Assembly (NCBI GenBank): GCA_015069425.1 | Contig: SVIP01000005.1 | Location: 90,099-154,098 of the forward strand | Length of the DNA: 64,000 nucleotides | Source: Clostridiales bacterium | GTDB taxonomy: Bacteria > Bacillota > Clostridia > Christensenellales > Borkfalkiaceae | Reading direction: 5' to 3' | Part shown: piece by piece, positions 1 through 7,900 of the stretch | Numbering within the stretch: position 1 is the stretch's first letter | How the letters are laid out: each line of letters starts with the position of its first letter | Program-made: the position numbers and the translations under genes | The notes under the pieces: generated by a model | What the model was told of the DNA's origin: nothing | What the model saw: the letters and a program-made list of their open reading frames with translations, nothing else | Database searches by the model: none

Positions 1-124
1 TTGCAAGCTTAATTTGTGTTTTGTTTGCGTTTTTAGCAACTACAAAACTGTACTTCTTGTCTTTGATACCCGCATAGCTCTTTTCTGAGAGAAGGGGTTT
101 AATTATGATATCGTGTGCAGCCAT
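1..124 (-). CDS. rplW: 50S ribosomal protein L23, N-terminal part (cut by window start)
   Basis: Reading the minus strand from the ATG at 124 gives 41 codons starting MAAHDIIIKPLLSEKSYAG, then a Lys-rich strand ending in NKTQIKLA. This is the N-terminus of L23, which binds 23S rRNA at the exit tunnel and docks trigger factor and SRP. The ATG shares one base with the rplD stop (TAATG), so the two are translationally coupled. Only the first 40% or so of the protein is inside the window. It is the fourth gene of the S10 operon in the standard order. Confidence 0.93.
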   Translation of the reverse strand, partial: MAAHDIIIKPLLSEKSYAGIKDKKYSFVVAKNANKTQIKLA

Positions 125-750
125 TATTCTCCATAGACCTCCTCGATTTGTTGTACAGCTTGTTTGGACATTACGATTTTTGCGTTCTTAACAACGTCAT
201 AGGTGTTGATTTGGCTTGCTGCAATCGTTGAAACTGCAGGAATATTTGCACTTGCTCTCAACACTGCTTCATCAGCATTGTCCATAACTAAAAGTACGGT
301 TTTTTCTAAATTGAACGCCTTGAGAAATGCTACCATTTCTTTGGTCTTTGCCTCAGCGACTTTGATTTCATCAATAAAAATCACTTCGTCATCTCTAATC
401 TTTTGTGAAAGTGCTGATAAGAGAGCAACAGTCTTTGCTTTTGCGTTCATTTTCTTCGAGAAATCTCTCGACTTAGGTGCGAATACTACGCCACCTTTAA
501 CCCATTGAGGACTTCTGATAGAACCTTGTCTTGCTCTACCCGTTCCCTTTTGTCTCCAAGGTTTTGCACCACCGCCACGAACTTCGCTACGGGTAAGAGT
601 GCTCTTTGTTCCTTGTCTTTCGTTTGCAAGTCTTGCAACTACTGCTTGATGGATAACCGATTCGTTATATTCGGCATTAAACAAAGCGTCAGCAAGTTCA
701 AGAGTGCCTACTTCTTTTGCTTTCATATCGTATAATTTTACACTTGGCAT
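124..750 (-). CDS. rplD: 50S ribosomal protein L4
   Basis: 208 residues, normal length for L4. The conserved tunnel-loop region RGGGAKPWRQKGTGRARQGS, followed by PQWVKGGVVFAPKSRDF, is present around residues 58-100. L4 is a primary 23S rRNA binder lining the exit tunnel; in Enterobacteria it also represses its own operon through the S10 leader. Here it follows rplC by 11 bp and overlaps rplW by one base. Whether L4 acts on the leader terminator seen at 1811-1859 is inference only. Confidence 0.97.
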   Translation of the reverse strand: MPSVKLYDMKAKEVGTLELADALFNAEYNESVIHQAVVARLANERQGTKSTLTRSEVRGGGAKPWRQKGTGRARQGSIRSPQWVKGGVVFAPKSRDFSKKMNAKAKTVALLSALSQKIRDDEVIFIDEIKVAEAKTKEMVAFLKAFNLEKTVLLVMDNADEAVLRASANIPAVSTIAASQINTYDVVKNAKIVMSKQAVQQIEEVYGE

Positions 751-761
751 AATCTTTCTCC

Positions 762-1394
762 TTACGCTTTAACGCTATTTCTCAAAGTTACGATTCCTTT
801 TACAGGACCGGGAACAGCACCTTTAACGAGGATTGCATTCCTTTCTTTGTCGACTTTTACAACTTCAAGATTCAAGATGGTTACGCTTTCACAACCCCAG
901 TGTCCAGGAAGGTTCTTTCCTTTGAATACTCTTGAAGGGTTACTGATTGCACCCATTGAACCAGGTTCTCTGTGTACAGGGCCAACACCGTGAGTTTCTT
1001 TTAGTCTGTGTTGATTCCATCTCTTAATAACACCAGTAAAACCGTGTCCCTTTGAAACGCCTGAAACGTCGATCTTGTCGCCCGCTTGGAAAACGTCACA
1101 AGTTACAACTGAACCTACTGTCATTTCTTCAGCACTGTCAAGTTTGAATTCTTTCAAAACTTTTTGTGGTGCTACGCCTGCTTTCTTGAATAACCCTAAT
1201 TGAGGTTTATTCAATGCTTTTTCGGTCGTTTCGCTAAAACCAAGCTTAACTGCCGAATAGCCGTCTCTTTCCAAAGTTTTTACCTGAACAACGGGACAAG
1301 GACCTGCCTCGATTACCGTTACCGGAATAACTTTGCCGTCTGCAGAAAAGAGTTGTGTCATTCCCAACTTTCTGCCAATGATTGCTTTATTCAT
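762..1394 (-). CDS. rplC: 50S ribosomal protein L3
   Basis: 210 residues, full length. It starts [16 protein letters not shown] and carries the family core [16 protein letters not shown], then HREPGSMGA and [13 protein letters not shown], whose long loop reaches the peptidyl transferase centre. The usual GHMGNE segment reads GHWGCE here, a small deviation in a conserved loop. It lies 43 bp after rpsJ and 11 bp before rplD in the S10 operon. The sequence GGAGGTGAAC just upstream is a strong ribosome binding site. Confidence 0.97.
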   Translation of the reverse strand: MNKAIIGRKLGMTQLFSADGKVIPVTVIEAGPCPVVQVKTLERDGYSAVKLGFSETTEKALNKPQLGLFKKAGVAPQKVLKEFKLDSAEEMTVGSVVTCDVFQAGDKIDVSGVSKGHGFTGVIKRWNQHRLKETHGVGPVHREPGSMGAISNPSRVFKGKNLPGHWGCESVTILNLEVVKVDKERNAILVKGAVPGPVKGIVTLRNSVKA

Positions 1395-1437
1395 AGATAA
1401 AGTTCACCTCCGATATATATTATATAATGTTTATAAA

Positions 1438-1737
1438 TTACAATTTGATTTTGATATCAACACCAGCGGGCAAATGAATGCTGTCAAGAAGTTTTACGTT
1501 TGGTGAATAGATATCGATAAGTCTTTTGTGAGTTCTAATTTCGAACTGTTCGCGTGAATCCTTATATTTGTGGGGCGAACGAAGAATAGTAACTATTTCT
1601 TTTTCTGTAGGTAGTGGAATAGGTCCACTAATTTTCGCACCCGATTTCTTCATCGTTTCAACGATTCTTGATGCTGCTTGATCGAGCATTTCCGTGTCGT
1701 AAGACATCAATTTAATTCTGATTTTTTGACTTGCCAT
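1438..1737 (-). CDS. rpsJ: 30S ribosomal protein S10
   Basis: 99 residues with the S10 signatures [27 protein letters not shown] and [14 protein letters not shown]10 sits in the head of the 30S subunit and, as NusE, joins antitermination complexes. It is the first gene of the operon that continues rplC-rplD-rplW toward the window start. Its start has a clear AAAAGGAG ribosome binding site 8 bases upstream. A ~240-nt leader with its own terminator separates it from the promoter at 1984-2012. Confidence 0.97.
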   Translation of the reverse strand: MASQKIRIKLMSYDTEMLDQAASRIVETMKKSGAKISGPIPLPTEKEIVTILRSPHKYKDSREQFEIRTHKRLIDIYSPNVKLLDSIHLPAGVDIKIKL

Positions 1738-1983
1738 TTTTGTTTTCTCCTTTTTTACCTAACTTTACTGTGTTTGCTGTAAACTCTGCCGTGTGTGTCA
1801 ATTTTCTTTAATAAAAAAATCATTCGCCGATACTTAAATTTTTTAAGTCGCTGCGAATGACTTTACTAATTCTATTGAAGTTAGTCGCAGGGGTCTAGCC
1901 CCCACACTTGTCAACGGAAATTATCTTTCGTTTTCACGATTTTAAGTAACTTCCCGTATCAACCCAGATTACACAGCCTAACT
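1738..1983 (-). promoter_or_regulatory. Leader of the S10 operon (about 240 nt)
   Basis: From the predicted transcription start near 1977 to the rpsJ ATG there is no gene. Read on the minus strand the leader contains a short GGGG-CTAGA-CCCC hairpin (about 1896-1908), an ACTAA/TTAGT stem (about 1865-1886), then the strong hairpin with U-tract described at 1811-1859. The order suggests stepwise folding that could switch between termination and read-through. No similarity to a named leader was recognised. Confidence 0.6.
1811..1859 (-). terminator. Intrinsic terminator inside the S10 leader (putative attenuator)
   Basis: On the minus strand CATTCGC pairs with GCGAATG, with an inner ACTTAAA/TTTAAGT stem, and the hairpin is followed directly by ATTTTTTTAT. 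It lies downstream of the S10 promoter and upstream of rpsJ, so it would stop transcription before the operon unless opened. It could alternatively be a processing or stability hairpin. Confidence 0.65.
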
Positions 1984-2012
1984 ATTATAACAAGTCATTA
2001 CAATAATGTCAA
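1984..2012 (-). promoter_or_regulatory. Sigma-A promoter of the S10 operon
   Basis: Perfect consensus on the minus strand: TTGACA (2007-2012), 17-bp spacer, TATAAT (1984-1989). The start would fall near 1977. It sits 30 bp past the clpX stop, so the ribosomal operon has its own strong promoter. Confidence 0.9.
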
Positions 2013-2041
2013 CTGTTTTTTCATGGTTTTCTAAATTATTT

Positions 2042-3274
2042 TTAAGCAATTTTCCTCTTGATTAAAGTTGGTTTTGCTCCATTAGTAACCACGTTTTCAT
2101 CAACGATAACTTTTTCAATATCATCTTCTGATGGCAAATCATACATGGTATCTATCATGAGATTTTCCAAAATAGTTCTAAGTCCTCTTGCCCCTGTCTT
2201 AAGTTCTATCGCGCGTTTTGCAACTGCGTGAACAGCACCGTCGGTTATTTCAAGTTCAACATTATCAAGGCCTATAAGTTTTTTATATTGCTTAACCAAA
2301 GCATTTTTAGGTTCTGTCATAATATTAACAAGAGCACTCTCGTCTAACGGATGCAGACCAACTGTTATTGGAACTCTTCCTATAAACTCAGGGATTAAGC
2401 CGTATTTGATTAAATCTTGTGGCTGAACTTCTCTCACCAACTCTTTTGCTTTATCCTTAGCCTTTTCTACGTTTCCGCCAAATCCGAGCGATGCATTTTC
2501 TTTACGTTTAGCAATTATATCCTCTAAACCAACAAACGCACCACCGCACACAAATAAAATATTTGTGGTGTCAATTCTTAAACATTCCTGTTGGGGATGC
2601 TTTCTTCCTCCCTGTGGTGGTACAGATGCTACTGTGCTTTCAATAATCTTAAGAAGTGCTTGTTGAACGCCTTCACCAGAAACATCACGAGTTATAGAAA
2701 CGTTCTCACTCTTTCTTGCAATCTTATCAATTTCGTCGATATAGATTATACCGCGTTGGGCTCGTTCAATATCAAAGTCTGCGTTTTGAATAAGCTTAAG
2801 TAAAATATTTTCAACGTCTTCACCAACGTATCCAGCCTCAGTCAACGTCGTTGCATCAGCAACGGCAAACGGCACGTCTAGAATTTTAGCAAGCGTCCTT
2901 GCAAGCAAAGTCTTTCCACTTCCCGTAGGACCTAAAAGCAAAATATTACTCTTATCAAGTTCAACGTCACTATTTTTGTCTTTTAGAGCGTTAATCCTCT
3001 TATAATGATTATAAACCGCTACCGACAAAACCCTTTTAGCCTCATCTTGACCGATTATATATTCGTCCAATCTTGCTTTAATCTCTGCCGGTTTTAAAAG
3101 TGTAATTTCTGCCTTTTTATCTTCCGTAACGTTGTCTTCTTTTACAACTTCACTACAAACCTCAATACATTCTGCACAAATATAAATTCCGTTAGGCCCT
3201 GCTATTAATTTTTTCGTTAATTCCTTGGGTTTTCCACAAAAGGAACAATACAATTGTTCGTTATTTTCTTTCAT
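2042..3274 (-). CDS. clpX: ClpX, ATPase subunit of the ClpXP protease
   Basis: 410 residues, normal length. The N-terminal zinc domain has Cys10-x2-Cys13 and Cys33-x2-Cys36. The AAA+ core follows: Walker A GPTGSGKT, pore loop GYVGED, Walker [10 protein letters not shown], and the RKH loop in GGRKHP. The ClpP-docking loop reads LGFGG, the IGF equivalent. ClpX unfolds substrates, including ssrA-tagged ones, and feeds them to ClpP, encoded 18 bp upstream. No hairpin terminator follows the gene; transcription may run into the S10 promoter region. Confidence 0.98.
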   Translation of the reverse strand: MKENNEQLYCSFCGKPKELTKKLIAGPNGIYICAECIEVCSEVVKEDNVTEDKKAEITLLKPAEIKARLDEYIIGQDEAKRVLSVAVYNHYKRINALKDKNSDVELDKSNILLLGPTGSGKTLLARTLAKILDVPFAVADATTLTEAGYVGEDVENILLKLIQNADFDIERAQRGIIYIDEIDKIARKSENVSITRDVSGEGVQQALLKIIESTVASVPPQGGRKHPQQECLRIDTTNILFVCGGAFVGLEDIIAKRKENASLGFGGNVEKAKDKAKELVREVQPQDLIKYGLIPEFIGRVPITVGLHPLDESALVNIMTEPKNALVKQYKKLIGLDNVELEITDGAVHAVAKRAIELKTGARGLRTILENLMIDTMYDLPSEDDIEKVIVDENVVTNGAKPTLIKRKIA

Positions 3275-3292
3275 AAATCTCCACTTATATAA

Positions 3293-3889
3293 TTACGGAC
3301 GTTTAACGAAAATTTCGTCAATTAAACCGTATTCTTTTGCCTGTTCTGCTGAAAGATAATTATCTCTATCGGTATCTTTTTCCACAACCTCGTAAGGTTT
3401 CCCGCTATTTTGAGAAAGAATAGTGTTTAAACGGTGCTTTGTTTTGATTATATGGTCTGCTTGAATTTTAATATCACTTGCCTGACCTTGTGCACCACCG
3501 AGAGGTTGATGAATCATGATTTCACTGTTCGGCAAAGCATATCTTTTGCCCTTTGCACCACTTGAAAGCAAAAACGCACCCATGCTTGCTGCAAGACCGA
3601 TACAAATTGTGCTTACGTCGCACTTAATGTAATTCATGGTGTCGTAAATAGCAAGTCCAGCAGTAACACTTCCGCCTGGACTATTAATGTAAAGACAAAT
3701 GTCTTTATTAGGGTCTTTACCTTCAAGATAGATGAGCTGAGCAACAACTGCGTCTGCAACGGCATCATTGATTTCACCCGTTAAAAATATTATTCTGTCT
3801 TCTAACAATCTAGAATAAATATCGTAACTTCTTTCCCCTTTTCCCGTCTGTTCTACGACGTAAGGTACAACAGTGTTTTTAATATCCAT
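3293..3889 (-). CDS. clpP: ClpP, proteolytic subunit of ClpXP
   Basis: 198 residues, standard ClpP length with a very short propeptide. Catalytic Ser102 lies in [14 protein letters not shown], His127 in [11 protein letters not shown], and the Asp in [12 protein letters not shown] near residue 176. ClpP forms the tetradecameric serine protease chamber. It is immediately upstream of clpX and downstream of tig, the common tig-clpP-clpX order. A terminator lies between tig and clpP, so part of the transcription may be separate. Confidence 0.98.
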   Translation of the reverse strand: MDIKNTVVPYVVEQTGKGERSYDIYSRLLEDRIIFLTGEINDAVADAVVAQLIYLEGKDPNKDICLYINSPGGSVTAGLAIYDTMNYIKCDVSTICIGLAASMGAFLLSSGAKGKRYALPNSEIMIHQPLGGAQGQASDIKIQADHIIKTKHRLNTILSQNSGKPYEVVEKDTDRDNYLSAEQAKEYGLIDEIFVKRP

Positions 3890-3911
3890 ATATTTTCTCC
3901 GTTTTATTCGT

Positions 3912-3954
3912 TTTGTTACAAAACCGCAAAAGACTAATTATTTGTCTTTTGCGG
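3912..3954 (-). terminator. Terminator after tig
   Basis: 11-bp perfect stem (3924-3934 with 3944-3954), CCGCAAAAGAC/GTCTTTTGCGG, followed on the minus strand by TTTTGT. It lies between tig and clpP and probably ends or attenuates the tig transcript. Confidence 0.75.
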
Positions 3955-3971
3955 TATTGCTTTTGTTTGTC

Positions 3972-5258
3972 TTATTTAATTTCGTTGTTTGTCTTTAAGA
4001 AGTCAAAGAATTTTTTAATAACGATTTCGTTCTTAATGTAATCAAGTTGACGAGCGTTCATGTTCTTCTTAACGTCTGGAGCAGGTTTGTTTTGATTTTT
4101 AGCCATTTCAGCAACTCTAGCTTCAACGTCTTCATCAGTAGCAACGATTTCTTCTCTTTCAATAATTCCCTCAATAACGAGTTGTGATTTAACAAGTTCG
4201 GTTGCTTGTTCGGTATAACCTTTTCTGAACTCGTCCATAGTCTTGCCCATATATTTGAGGTAATCCGCAAGTTTAAGACCTTGATAAGAAAGGCGATATT
4301 CCATTTCTTGAACCATTCTGTCGATTTGGTTTTCAACTAAAGCATCTGGGATTTCAACGTCTGAAGTTTCAGTTATCTTTTTAACGATAGCATCTTCAAG
4401 TTCACGTTCTGCTCTATCCGCATTTTGCTTTTCAAGTCTTTCACGAGTTTCTTTTTTATAAGCATCAACACTTTCAGCACCAACTGCATCTTTAATAAAC
4501 TCGTCGTTAATTTCTGGAAGTTCTTTCTTCTTAATTTCGTGAAGTTTGATTGCAAACACCGCATCTTTTCCTTTAAGGTTCTCTGCGTGATATTCTTCGG
4601 GGAACTTAACGGAAATATCTTTATCATCACCGATATTCATACCGATAAGTTGTTCTTCAAATCCAGGGATAAAGGTTTTGCTTCCGATAACAAGAGTTTG
4701 TTTTTCAGCCGTACCGCCGTCAAACTTAACCCCGTCAACACTTCCAGAATAGTCGATAAGAACTGAATCTCCATCTTCAACTGCCCTATCGGTAACTTCT
4801 ACCATACGAGCATTGCGTTCTTGGAGACGTTTAATTTCTTCTTCGACGTCCTCATCCTTTACATTATACTCAACTTTATCGAACTTTATACCCTTATACG
4901 CACCGAAAACTACTTCGGGTTTAACGGGAACGATTGCGAGCATTGTAATGCCTTTTTCACTAATTTTCTTAATATCTATTTCTGGAGCAGCAACTGCATA
5001 AATTGATGGCTCTTTTTCTAAAACTTCAGAATAATATTTTGGGAAAGCTTGGTTGATTGCTTCTTCATAGAAAACGCCCTCACCGTAAGCAGTTTCTAAT
5101 ACCTTTTTAGGAACTTTTCCCTTTCTAAAACCAGGCATACTGTATCTACCTTTAGTTTTTTCATAAGCAGCGTCAATAGCAGACTGCCATTCTTTAGCCG
5201 TCAAATCGATAGTAATTTTTACCGTACTTTTTTCAGCTTTTTCAAACGTGTATTTCAT
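3972..5258 (-). CDS. tig: Trigger factor, ribosome-associated chaperone and prolyl isomerase
   Basis: 428 residues, usual length. The N-terminal ribosome-binding domain carries the signature GFRKGKVP at residues 43-50, which docks on L23 (encoded at the window start). An FKBP-type prolyl isomerase domain follows at about 155-240 (DGDSVLIDYSG, IPGFEEQLIGM). The C-terminal arms are rich in charged helices. It is transcribed from its own promoter at 5290-5318, upstream of clpP-clpX. Folding and degradation of nascent proteins are thus encoded together. Confidence 0.97.
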   Translation of the reverse strand: MKYTFEKAEKSTVKITIDLTAKEWQSAIDAAYEKTKGRYSMPGFRKGKVPKKVLETAYGEGVFYEEAINQAFPKYYSEVLEKEPSIYAVAAPEIDIKKISEKGITMLAIVPVKPEVVFGAYKGIKFDKVEYNVKDEDVEEEIKRLQERNARMVEVTDRAVEDGDSVLIDYSGSVDGVKFDGGTAEKQTLVIGSKTFIPGFEEQLIGMNIGDDKDISVKFPEEYHAENLKGKDAVFAIKLHEIKKKELPEINDEFIKDAVGAESVDAYKKETRERLEKQNADRAERELEDAIVKKITETSDVEIPDALVENQIDRMVQEMEYRLSYQGLKLADYLKYMGKTMDEFRKGYTEQATELVKSQLVIEGIIEREEIVATDEDVEARVAEMAKNQNKPAPDVKKNMNARQLDYIKNEIVIKKFFDFLKTNNEIK

Positions 5259-5289
5259 AATGTACTCCTAACTCTTAACATTCTTACTA

Positions 5290-5318
5290 ATTTTAACACA
5301 ATAACACTTAAAAGGCAA
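5290..5318 (-). promoter_or_regulatory. Sigma-A promoter of tig
   Basis: Minus strand TTGCCT (5313-5318), 17-bp spacer, TAAAAT (5290-5295), 30 bp before the tig ATG. It sits in the short gap after rqcH. Confidence 0.75.
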
Positions 5319-5327
5319 GTTTTTTTA

Positions 5328-7019
5328 TCAGTTTTTACAAAATTCTAAATGCTTTTTGCCGTTTACTACTATAGATTTAAAATTATCGTAAACACAAAAA
5401 CCCGGCTTTGATTTTGGTGGCTTTTTCACGTGTTTCTTTTCCGTAAACACGACCTCCGTCTTTCCTGTTTCTCTACCTTTGCTATAATAAGCAGAAATCT
5501 CGCAAGCAACAATTAAAACTTCGTCAGGGATTTTTTTACCATTAGTTTCTATCACTACGTGTGAGGAATGATAATCTTTTGCGTGCACCCAGATATCTTC
5601 AGGTTTAGAGGTAAAGGTAAGTTTGTCGTTTTCCGCATTGTTGCGTCCTGCGCGAATTTTAAATCCAAGAACTTCATACTCTCTACAAAAGCTTTCTTTT
5701 TTTGCTTTTTTGTTGTTTATGTTTTGTTTTTGTATAAGACCTGCACTCTCTAATTCACTTCTTATAATGCCTAATTCTTCAACGTCTTCAGCTAGAATAA
5801 TTTCATCTAAAACACTATTTAAATAATCCAATTCTTTTTCGGCTTGTATTCGCTGTGGAACTAATGCCTCAAGCGTTCGTTTTTGTTTGTTATATTTTTT
5901 ATAGTAATTTTCCGCATTTTTAGAAACCGACAAGTTTTCATCAAGCAAGATTTTAACTTGACTACCATCATAATAATTATCTAAAACACACTCTTTTTCA
6001 CCTGGTTTTATTCTATATATATTTGCAAAGAGTAGTTCTCCCCTAATCCTATTTTCTTCGGCAGAACTTGCGTCTTTTTCTTTAGAAGTAATTGCAACTA
6101 AACGTTTTTTTGCCTTTTTTATAGCCGTTGAGGTAATACTTGACAATCTTTCCTTTTTATTTTCGTATTTTTTTTGATAATCTCTCTTGTCAAAATAATA
6201 TTCTTCTGCAAGATACAACTGCTCAAAATATTGCCTTTCACCTGTAATTAGTTGATACGGAAAAACACAAACGTCTTTAATTTTTCCGTCATCAATTACA
6301 ACACAAGGATTTTTCTTTTTATTGAATAAAAAGTTATTGATATAATCAAAAAGTATTTCTCCACGTGTCTCATTGTTGTATTGTTCTAAGTATTCTTTTT
6401 CAATTTCTTTTGCTGTGGATAATGCTATTCCTTGCACGTTTTTAACGATATTTTCTGAAATTGACAAATCGCTTTGATTAAACAATCCAACAAGTTCTTT
6501 GTCAGATGGTAATCTTTTATCGCCGACAGGCGGAAAAACGTACGGTTTCCCAACTATCAATGGGCGCACACCGTTATCAAACATATTAATGCCTCGGTTA
6601 CCACCTAAAATTCTTCCATTTTCCGTCAAAATAATGTTACTATATCTGCCCATAAGTTCAACGTAAAGGGTTTTTCTCACTGAGTCGAAAAATTCAGCGG
6701 ACGGCATAAAGTCTATCTTTACTATTCTGTCGAACCCTACTAATTCAATACTCTCTAAAGTTGCGGAAAGTAGGTGCTTTCTAAGTAGCATACAAAAATT
6801 TGGAGCAGTTAATGGGCTTTCACGTTCGGTATTAGTTACGCCCATTCGAGGCGAGGCAGGATTAACGGAAATAAAAAGTTTTTCAGTCCTTTTGCCAGTG
6901 TATACCGTCATTATCATTTCGTCACCGTTAGGTTGAATTATACGGTTTACCTTACCACCCGAAAATATTGAATTTAGTTCTTCGCAAAGAAACCTTAGAG
7001 TAAATGCGTCTTGTGGCAT
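5328..7019 (-). CDS. rqcH: RqcH/NFACT family ribosome quality control protein (Fbp-like)
   Basis: 563 residues. The N-terminal NFACT-N domain begins MPQDAFTLRFLCEELN, with GGKVNRIIQPNGDEMIM. A coiled-coil middle with many Lys/Glu residues spans about 285-450. The C-terminal NFACT-R (DUF814) domain has VLGFKIRAGRNNAEND and DIWVHAKDYHSSHVVI. In Bacillus RqcH recruits tRNA-Ala to obstructed 50S subunits and adds alanine tails that mark the peptide for ClpXP. Older annotations call the family fibronectin-binding protein. It follows an S4-type RluA gene by 11 bp. Co-occurrence with tmRNA, SmpB and ClpXP means both rescue routes are encoded here. Confidence 0.93.
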   Translation of the reverse strand: MPQDAFTLRFLCEELNSIFSGGKVNRIIQPNGDEMIMTVYTGKRTEKLFISVNPASPRMGVTNTERESPLTAPNFCMLLRKHLLSATLESIELVGFDRIVKIDFMPSAEFFDSVRKTLYVELMGRYSNIILTENGRILGGNRGINMFDNGVRPLIVGKPYVFPPVGDKRLPSDKELVGLFNQSDLSISENIVKNVQGIALSTAKEIEKEYLEQYNNETRGEILFDYINNFLFNKKKNPCVVIDDGKIKDVCVFPYQLITGERQYFEQLYLAEEYYFDKRDYQKKYENKKERLSSITSTAIKKAKKRLVAITSKEKDASSAEENRIRGELLFANIYRIKPGEKECVLDNYYDGSQVKILLDENLSVSKNAENYYKKYNKQKRTLEALVPQRIQAEKELDYLNSVLDEIILAEDVEELGIIRSELESAGLIQKQNINNKKAKKESFCREYEVLGFKIRAGRNNAENDKLTFTSKPEDIWVHAKDYHSSHVVIETNGKKIPDEVLIVACEISAYYSKGRETGKTEVVFTEKKHVKKPPKSKPGFCVYDNFKSIVVNGKKHLEFCKN

Positions 7020-7030
7020 AGTCTCCCCTT

Positions 7031-7855
7031 TTAATCACTAATAATAAACGTTTTTCCATCAAGATAACTTAAATATTCATCTTTATTAAATGAAAGTTTA
7101 AGTTCTGTTGCCGTAAGGTTTTGGGTTTTTTGCCCTAACTTTTCATTAAAAGAAAAATCACCGTATTTACCATCACCCACGATTGGGTATCCTATATGTG
7201 CAAGGTGGGCTCTAATTTGGTGTGTTTTACCCGTAAACAACTCCACCTCTAATATGCTTGTGTCTTTATTTTGTTTAATAACTTTATATCCCGTCTTAAT
7301 TTCAACAGCACCTTTAACGTGGTTGTCATAAATTCTAACGGTTGCACTTTCTTTATCTTTTAATAAATATGCAGTTAAAATGGCACTTTTAATTTTAGGA
7401 ACTCCCACAACTAAAGCTTGATATTTTTTGTTAAAAGTTCTATTTTTAAACCCATTGAGTAAATCTTTTTCCGCGCTTTCATTTAGTGCAAAAATCATAA
7501 CTCCCGCAGTGTTTCTATCTAATCGATGAATAAACCGAGCATCTCTTTGCTCTTTCTTGATTTGCTCGTATACACTCTCTGACGTATAGCCAGATTTTTT
7601 ATTTATCACAAGAACGTTTTGGTCTTTAAATATCTCTGTGTATTTTTCTACTTCTTGTAACTGATAATAAATTTCTACAACGTCACCAACGAGCAAGTCC
7701 ACGTCTTTAGATACACGTTTACCATTAACCTTGACGTCCTTTTTCCTTAGTGCGCGCATAAAGGACGTATAAGACAAGTCTTCGATATTATATAAAGCAA
7801 GCTTACTTAGTTTGCGATTTTTGTCAGCTATAAAACTTTTCATACATTTAATCAA
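7031..7855 (-). CDS. RluA-family pseudouridine synthase with S4 domain
   Basis: 274 residues. Residues 15-70 form an S4-like RNA-binding domain (YTSFMRALRKKDVKVNGKRV). The catalytic domain contains the RluA motif RFIHRLDRNTAGVMIFA, whose Asp is the nucleophile, and the later GKTHQIRAHLAHIGYPIVGD motif. The family isomerises uridine in 23S rRNA (RluC/RluD) or tRNA; the exact target cannot be read from sequence. It is co-directional with and 11 bp upstream of rqcH. A second RluA paralogue without S4 domain is at 10542-11252. Confidence 0.9.
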   Translation of the reverse strand: MIKCMKSFIADKNRKLSKLALYNIEDLSYTSFMRALRKKDVKVNGKRVSKDVDLLVGDVVEIYYQLQEVEKYTEIFKDQNVLVINKKSGYTSESVYEQIKKEQRDARFIHRLDRNTAGVMIFALNESAEKDLLNGFKNRTFNKKYQALVVGVPKIKSAILTAYLLKDKESATVRIYDNHVKGAVEIKTGYKVIKQNKDTSILEVELFTGKTHQIRAHLAHIGYPIVGDGKYGDFSFNEKLGQKTQNLTATELKLSFNKDEYLSYLDGKTFIISD

Positions 7856-7880
7856 AAGGACTTCGGAAAACCCGAAGTCC
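7848..7880 (-). terminator. Terminator after the membrane-anchored surface protein gene
   Basis: Perfect 9-bp stem GGACTTCGG/CCGAAGTCC (7858-7866 with 7872-7880), with TTTTGATT on the minus strand after it. It overlaps the start of the downstream RluA gene region. Confidence 0.75.
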
Positions 7881-7900
7881 CATATAATTTATTTTAACTC

